Shown in pieces: positions 61,405 to 64,000 of a DNA stretch of 64,000 bases. The stretch covers positions 12,549 through 76,548 of the forward strand of contig JACKEH010000015.1 in NCBI GenBank assembly GCA_020633125.1. The letters are read 5' to 3'. Position 1 is the first letter of the stretch; the number at the start of each line of letters is the position of its first letter. Under the pieces are notes generated by a model, which worked only from the letters and a program-made list of their open reading frames with translations, was not told the origin of the DNA and made no database searches. This stretch comes from Sandaracinus sp. GTDB lineage: Bacteria > Myxococcota_A > Polyangia > Polyangiales > Houyiibacteriaceae. The translations under genes and the position numbers were made by a program.

Positions 61405-63522
61405 ATGGCCCTACCCCCTCGAGCCCACCGCGCGCTGCAAGCCGTCCGACGGCGGATCCGCTTCCAGCGGGCGCTCGATGCAGCGACGGTCGGCGCGGTG
61501 GCGGGGCTCGGGGTGGCCGCGGTGGTGTTGGCGCTGTCGAAGCTCGGGCGCCTCGCTCCTGCGGACGCGCGGCTCGGCATCGTGCTCGCGGCGGGGCTTC
61601 CGGTCGTCGCGGCGTTGGTGGGCGCGCTTCGACGTGTCCCGCAGCTCTTGCCGGCGCAGTTGCTCGATCGGAGCCATGCGTTGGCTTCGCGCCTCGCGAA
61701 CGCGCTCGAGCTCTCCCAAGGCGGTGAACGGACGCCTTTCGCGCAGGCGGCCATCGAAGATGCCGAGGCGCACGCGGAAGGGTTGTCGCCGAAGCGCGCG
61801 ATGCCGCTGCGGGCACCGAAGGATCTCGGCATGACGGCCCTGCTCGCGGTCGGTGTGGCGGGGCTCTCGCTGCTCGAGGTGCCGCGCGAGGTCCCGGTGC
61901 CGATGGCGGCGGAGCTGGAGCCGCTCTTGCTCGACGAAGACGCGCTCGACGGGTTCGAAAGCAGCCTCGAACCCGTGCTTCGCGACCGGGAATCGTCGGA
62001 AGACGTGAGGCAAGCGGCGCGCGCGCTGAACCAGGTGCTCGAGGACATGGCAGACCGCCGACTCGATCGCACCGAGGCGTTGCGTCGACTTCAGCAGATC
62101 GAACAGCAGCTCGCCGAAGGCCGCCCGATGAGCGCGGAGCAAGTCGAGGAGCAGCTGCGTGAGATGGGACGTGAGCTCGAGCGTTCGGCGCTCGCGACGG
62201 CCGCCTCGGAGGCGTTGCGAGACGCGGACGCGTCGCAAGCGGCGCGCGCGATGCAGGAGCTCGCGGAACGGCTCGAGACCGAGACACCCTCGCGCCAGGA
62301 GCTCGAGCGGCTGCGCCAAGCGATGGAGCGCGCGTCGCGTGAGAACGAAGAGCGCCGGCTGCAGGAGAACCAGCGTGAACGCGAGGAGCTCGAGCGGCTG
62401 CTACGCCGGCAGCGCGAAGAGCAGCAGACCGAGACCGAAGAGCAGCGCCGGCTGCTTCGGCGGCGCCAACGGGACCTCGAGCGACTTCAGCGCGAGCAGC
62501 AGCAGCTCGAAGAGCAACATCGGCAGCTCGATCGTCTTCGCCGCGAGATGCAGCAGACCGCCGAGGAGCTGAACCGTCGCGCGCAGGATCGCCAGCAACA
62601 GAGCGAGTCGATGCGGCGCATGGCCGAAGAGCTCAACCGCATGGCGCGCGAGCAGATGAACGAGGAGCAGCGCCGCGAGCTCGAGCGTCAGATGCAGCAG
62701 CTGCGCGAGATGATCCGCCGCATGCAGCAACAGCAGCAGCAAGGCGGGCAGCAAGGCCAAGACGGTCAGCAGCAGAACGGCCAGGGCCAAGGTCAGCAGC
62801 AGCGCTTGCAACGCTTCGTGCTTCAGGCCGGCGGTGGTCAAGGCAACGCGCGCCTTCGTATGCCTGGTCAACAAGGCCAGCAGGGGCAGCAGGGCCAACA
62901 AGGGCAGCAGGGCCAAGGTCAGGGCCAACAAGGCCAAGGCCAAGGTCAGCAAGGTCAGGGCCAACAAGGCCAAGGTCAGGGCCAACAGGGCCAAGGTCAG
63001 GGTCAGCAGGGTCAGGGCCAACAAGGCCAAGGCCAAGGTCAGCAGGGCCAGGGAGGCCAGGCCGGCGGCGGCCAAGGTCAGGGCCAAGGTCAGCAGGGCC
63101 AGCAGCAGGTGTTCGAGCTCTCGCCCGGCGGCCAAGGCGGCAACGCGGTGCTCGAGATGCCCGGCATGGGTGGCTCCGAGCAGAGCACCGGTGGCGGCCA
63201 AGGGACCGATCCCGGTGGCTCGCAGGCCGGTACGGAGCACGACCCGAACCTTCAGGGCGATGCGACGAACCTGAACACGAACCGTCAGAGCTCGCGGGTG
63301 CAAGGCCAACAGAGCGAAGGCCCGTCGCGCAGCGAGGTCATTCTCGGTGCCGCGAACCGAGGTTTCGTCGGGCAGGGCTACCGCGAGGTCTTCACGGATT
63401 ACGAGAACCACGCCGAAGAGGTGCTGGAGCGCGACGAGGTCCCGCCCGGCTATCGCTTCTACGTGCGTCGCTACTTCCAGCTCATCCGGCCGCGCGAAGG
63501 CGCTCCCCCGGCGGAGAACTGA
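61405..63522 (+). CDS. Membrane protein with coiled coil and Gly-Gln repeats
   Basis: The 705-residue protein has three N-terminal hydrophobic segments (about 24-46, 53-75 and 141-158). A long Glu/Arg/Gln-rich coiled coil covers about 215-440, with heptads such as LERLRQAMERASRENEERR cut here to a core. Residues 442-572 are almost only Gly and Gln (GQGQQGQGQGQQ). The last 70 residues are ordered (YREVFTDYENHAEEVLERDE, then YFQLIRP). The layout is like DUF4175-type proteins encoded before moxR genes. The start of a moxR gene follows 48 bp downstream. ATG 61405 lacks a strong ribosome binding site. Function is unknown; the partner is probably the MoxR ATPase system. Confidence 0.82.
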   Translation: MALPPRAHRALQAVRRRIRFQRALDAATVGAVAGLGVAAVVLALSKLGRLAPADARLGIVLAAGLPVVAALVGALRRVPQLLPAQLLDRSHALASRLANALELSQGGERTPFAQAAIEDAEAHAEGLSPKRAMPLRAPKDLGMTALLAVGVAGLSLLEVPREVPVPMAAELEPLLLDEDALDGFESSLEPVLRDRESSEDVRQAARALNQVLEDMADRRLDRTEALRRLQQIEQQLAEGRPMSAEQVEEQLREMGRELERSALATAASEALRDADASQAARAMQELAERLETETPSRQELERLRQAMERASRENEERRLQENQREREELERLLRRQREEQQTETEEQRRLLRRRQRDLERLQREQQQLEEQHRQLDRLRREMQQTAEELNRRAQDRQQQSESMRRMAEELNRMAREQMNEEQRRELERQMQQLREMIRRMQQQQQQGGQQGQDGQQQNGQGQGQQQRLQRFVLQAGGGQGNARLRMPGQQGQQGQQGQQGQQGQGQGQQGQGQGQQGQGQQGQGQGQQGQGQGQQGQGQQGQGQGQQGQGGQAGGGQGQGQGQQGQQQVFELSPGGQGGNAVLEMPGMGGSEQSTGGGQGTDPGGSQAGTEHDPNLQGDATNLNTNRQSSRVQGQQSEGPSRSEVILGAANRGFVGQGYREVFTDYENHAEEVLERDEVPPGYRFYVRRYFQLIRPREGAPPAEN
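62850..63110 (+). repeat. Short-period coding repeats (CAAGGYCAR-type)
   Basis: Nine-base units such as CAAGGCCAA and CAGGGCCAA repeat dozens of times within the preceding gene and encode the Gly-Gln tract. Such DNA is prone to slippage, and copy number may vary between strains. Confidence 0.85.
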
Positions 63523-63570
63523 GCGCGTCCCTCGGGCGCGTACATCGAGCGAACGATCGCGAGGAACGAC

Positions 63571-64000
63571 ATGAGCGAGAGCACCCCGAGAGAGGTCGTC
63601 GAGCGCTTCGGCGCAGACCTTCGTCGCGTCAAAGACGAGGTCGGCAAGATGATCGTCGGGCAAGACGAGATCGTCGACGGCGTGCTGACGTGCCTGCTCG
63701 CGAGCGGTCAGGCGTTGCTCGAAGGCGTGCCGGGCCTCGGCAAGACGATGTTGGTGCGCACGCTCGCGAACGCGCTGCGGCTCTCCTTCTCGCGCATCCA
63801 GTTCACGCCGGACCTCATGCCCGCCGACATTCTCGGCACCACGGTGCTGACCGAGGCACCGGACGGGTCGTCGAAGCTCGAGTTCCGCAAGGGCCCGGTC
63901 TTCGCGAACATCGTGCTCGCCGACGAGATCAACCGCGCGACCCCGAAGACGCAGTCCGCGATGCTCGAGGTGATGCAGGAGCACACGGTGACGGTCGCGA
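63571..64000 (+). CDS. MoxR-family AAA+ ATPase, 3' part missing
   Basis: The gene runs off the right edge after 143 residues. The start ATG at 63571 follows GAGGAAC. The visible part has the MoxR N-terminus (VGKMIVGQDEIVDGVLTCLL), Walker A GVPGLGKTML, the FTPDLMPADILGT motif typical of the family, and Walker B VLADEINRATPKTQSAML. MoxR proteins are chaperone-like ATPases that act with VWA-domain proteins encoded downstream. The preceding Gln-rich membrane protein is probably part of the same system. Confidence 0.93.
   Translation, partial: MSESTPREVVERFGADLRRVKDEVGKMIVGQDEIVDGVLTCLLASGQALLEGVPGLGKTMLVRTLANALRLSFSRIQFTPDLMPADILGTTVLTEAPDGSSKLEFRKGPVFANIVLADEINRATPKTQSAMLEVMQEHTVTVA

Overview
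The window looks like chromosomal DNA of a high-GC Gram-negative bacterium of the myxobacterial type (Polyangia, a Sandaracinus-like lineage would fit). This rests on very GC-rich third codon positions, many lipoproteins and TPR proteins, sigma-54-dependent type IV pilins, a CheA-REC chemosensory operon, Cys/DNDGDG-repeat lipoproteins and a MoxR/Gln-rich coiled-coil cluster. The taxonomic placement is inference. I see no rRNA, tRNA, CRISPR, prophage or insertion sequence. Both ends cut through genes.

Layout. 1-2 kb: a truncated secreted protein and an HMG-CoA lyase. 2-13 kb: one giant 3744-residue protein built almost wholly of about 72-residue TPR-like double hairpins. 13.4-19 kb: a type IV pilus block on the minus strand, with three prepilin-type proteins, a membrane TPR protein, a PilR-like sigma-54 activator and a TPR lipoprotein. 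The main pilin gene has a near-consensus -24/-12 promoter and two identical-format TGACG-N5-CGTCA boxes 31 bp apart. 19.3-25.5 kb: a chemosensory operon cheW-mcp-cheR-cheA(REC) in which each gene overlaps the next by 4 bp. 25.5-36 kb: housekeeping and transport genes, including a membrane-anchored nuclease-fold protein, thrC, atoE, an acyl thioesterase, dprA, dacB, a family-5 solute-binding lipoprotein, a Cys-rich lipoprotein and sodB. 36-42 kb: surface lipoproteins, a small outer-membrane-like protein and a yfgM-bamB pair.

42-45 kb is the most unusual stretch. A carboxymuconolactone-decarboxylase-like gene and an ECF41-like sigma factor diverge from a 0.5-kb array of twelve 15-bp palindromes, most spaced 40-42 bp apart (four helical turns). 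The sigma gene starts directly after a perfect 9-bp inverted repeat and is followed by a 104-bp duplication of its own 3' end, then an AT-richer, repeat-bearing intergenic region. 45-53.4 kb is the classical rimP-nusA-rnpM(L7Ae)-infB-ylxP-rbfA-nrnA-truB translation operon, with a terminator-like hairpin in its leader.

53.6-64 kb holds a YbjN-like protein, a TRAP-associated TPR lipoprotein plus TRAP solute receptor without membrane subunits, a SMI1/KNR4-type gene with a likely frameshift near its end, an MltD-like lytic transglycosylase, moeA, a Gln-rich coiled-coil membrane protein and the start of a moxR gene.

A recurrent theme is short imperfect duplications of gene 3' ends just past the stop codon (near 13.4, 19.2 and 44.4 kb, and in a related form at 56.5 kb). 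Long antisense open frames are common because of the codon bias; I treated them as shadows.
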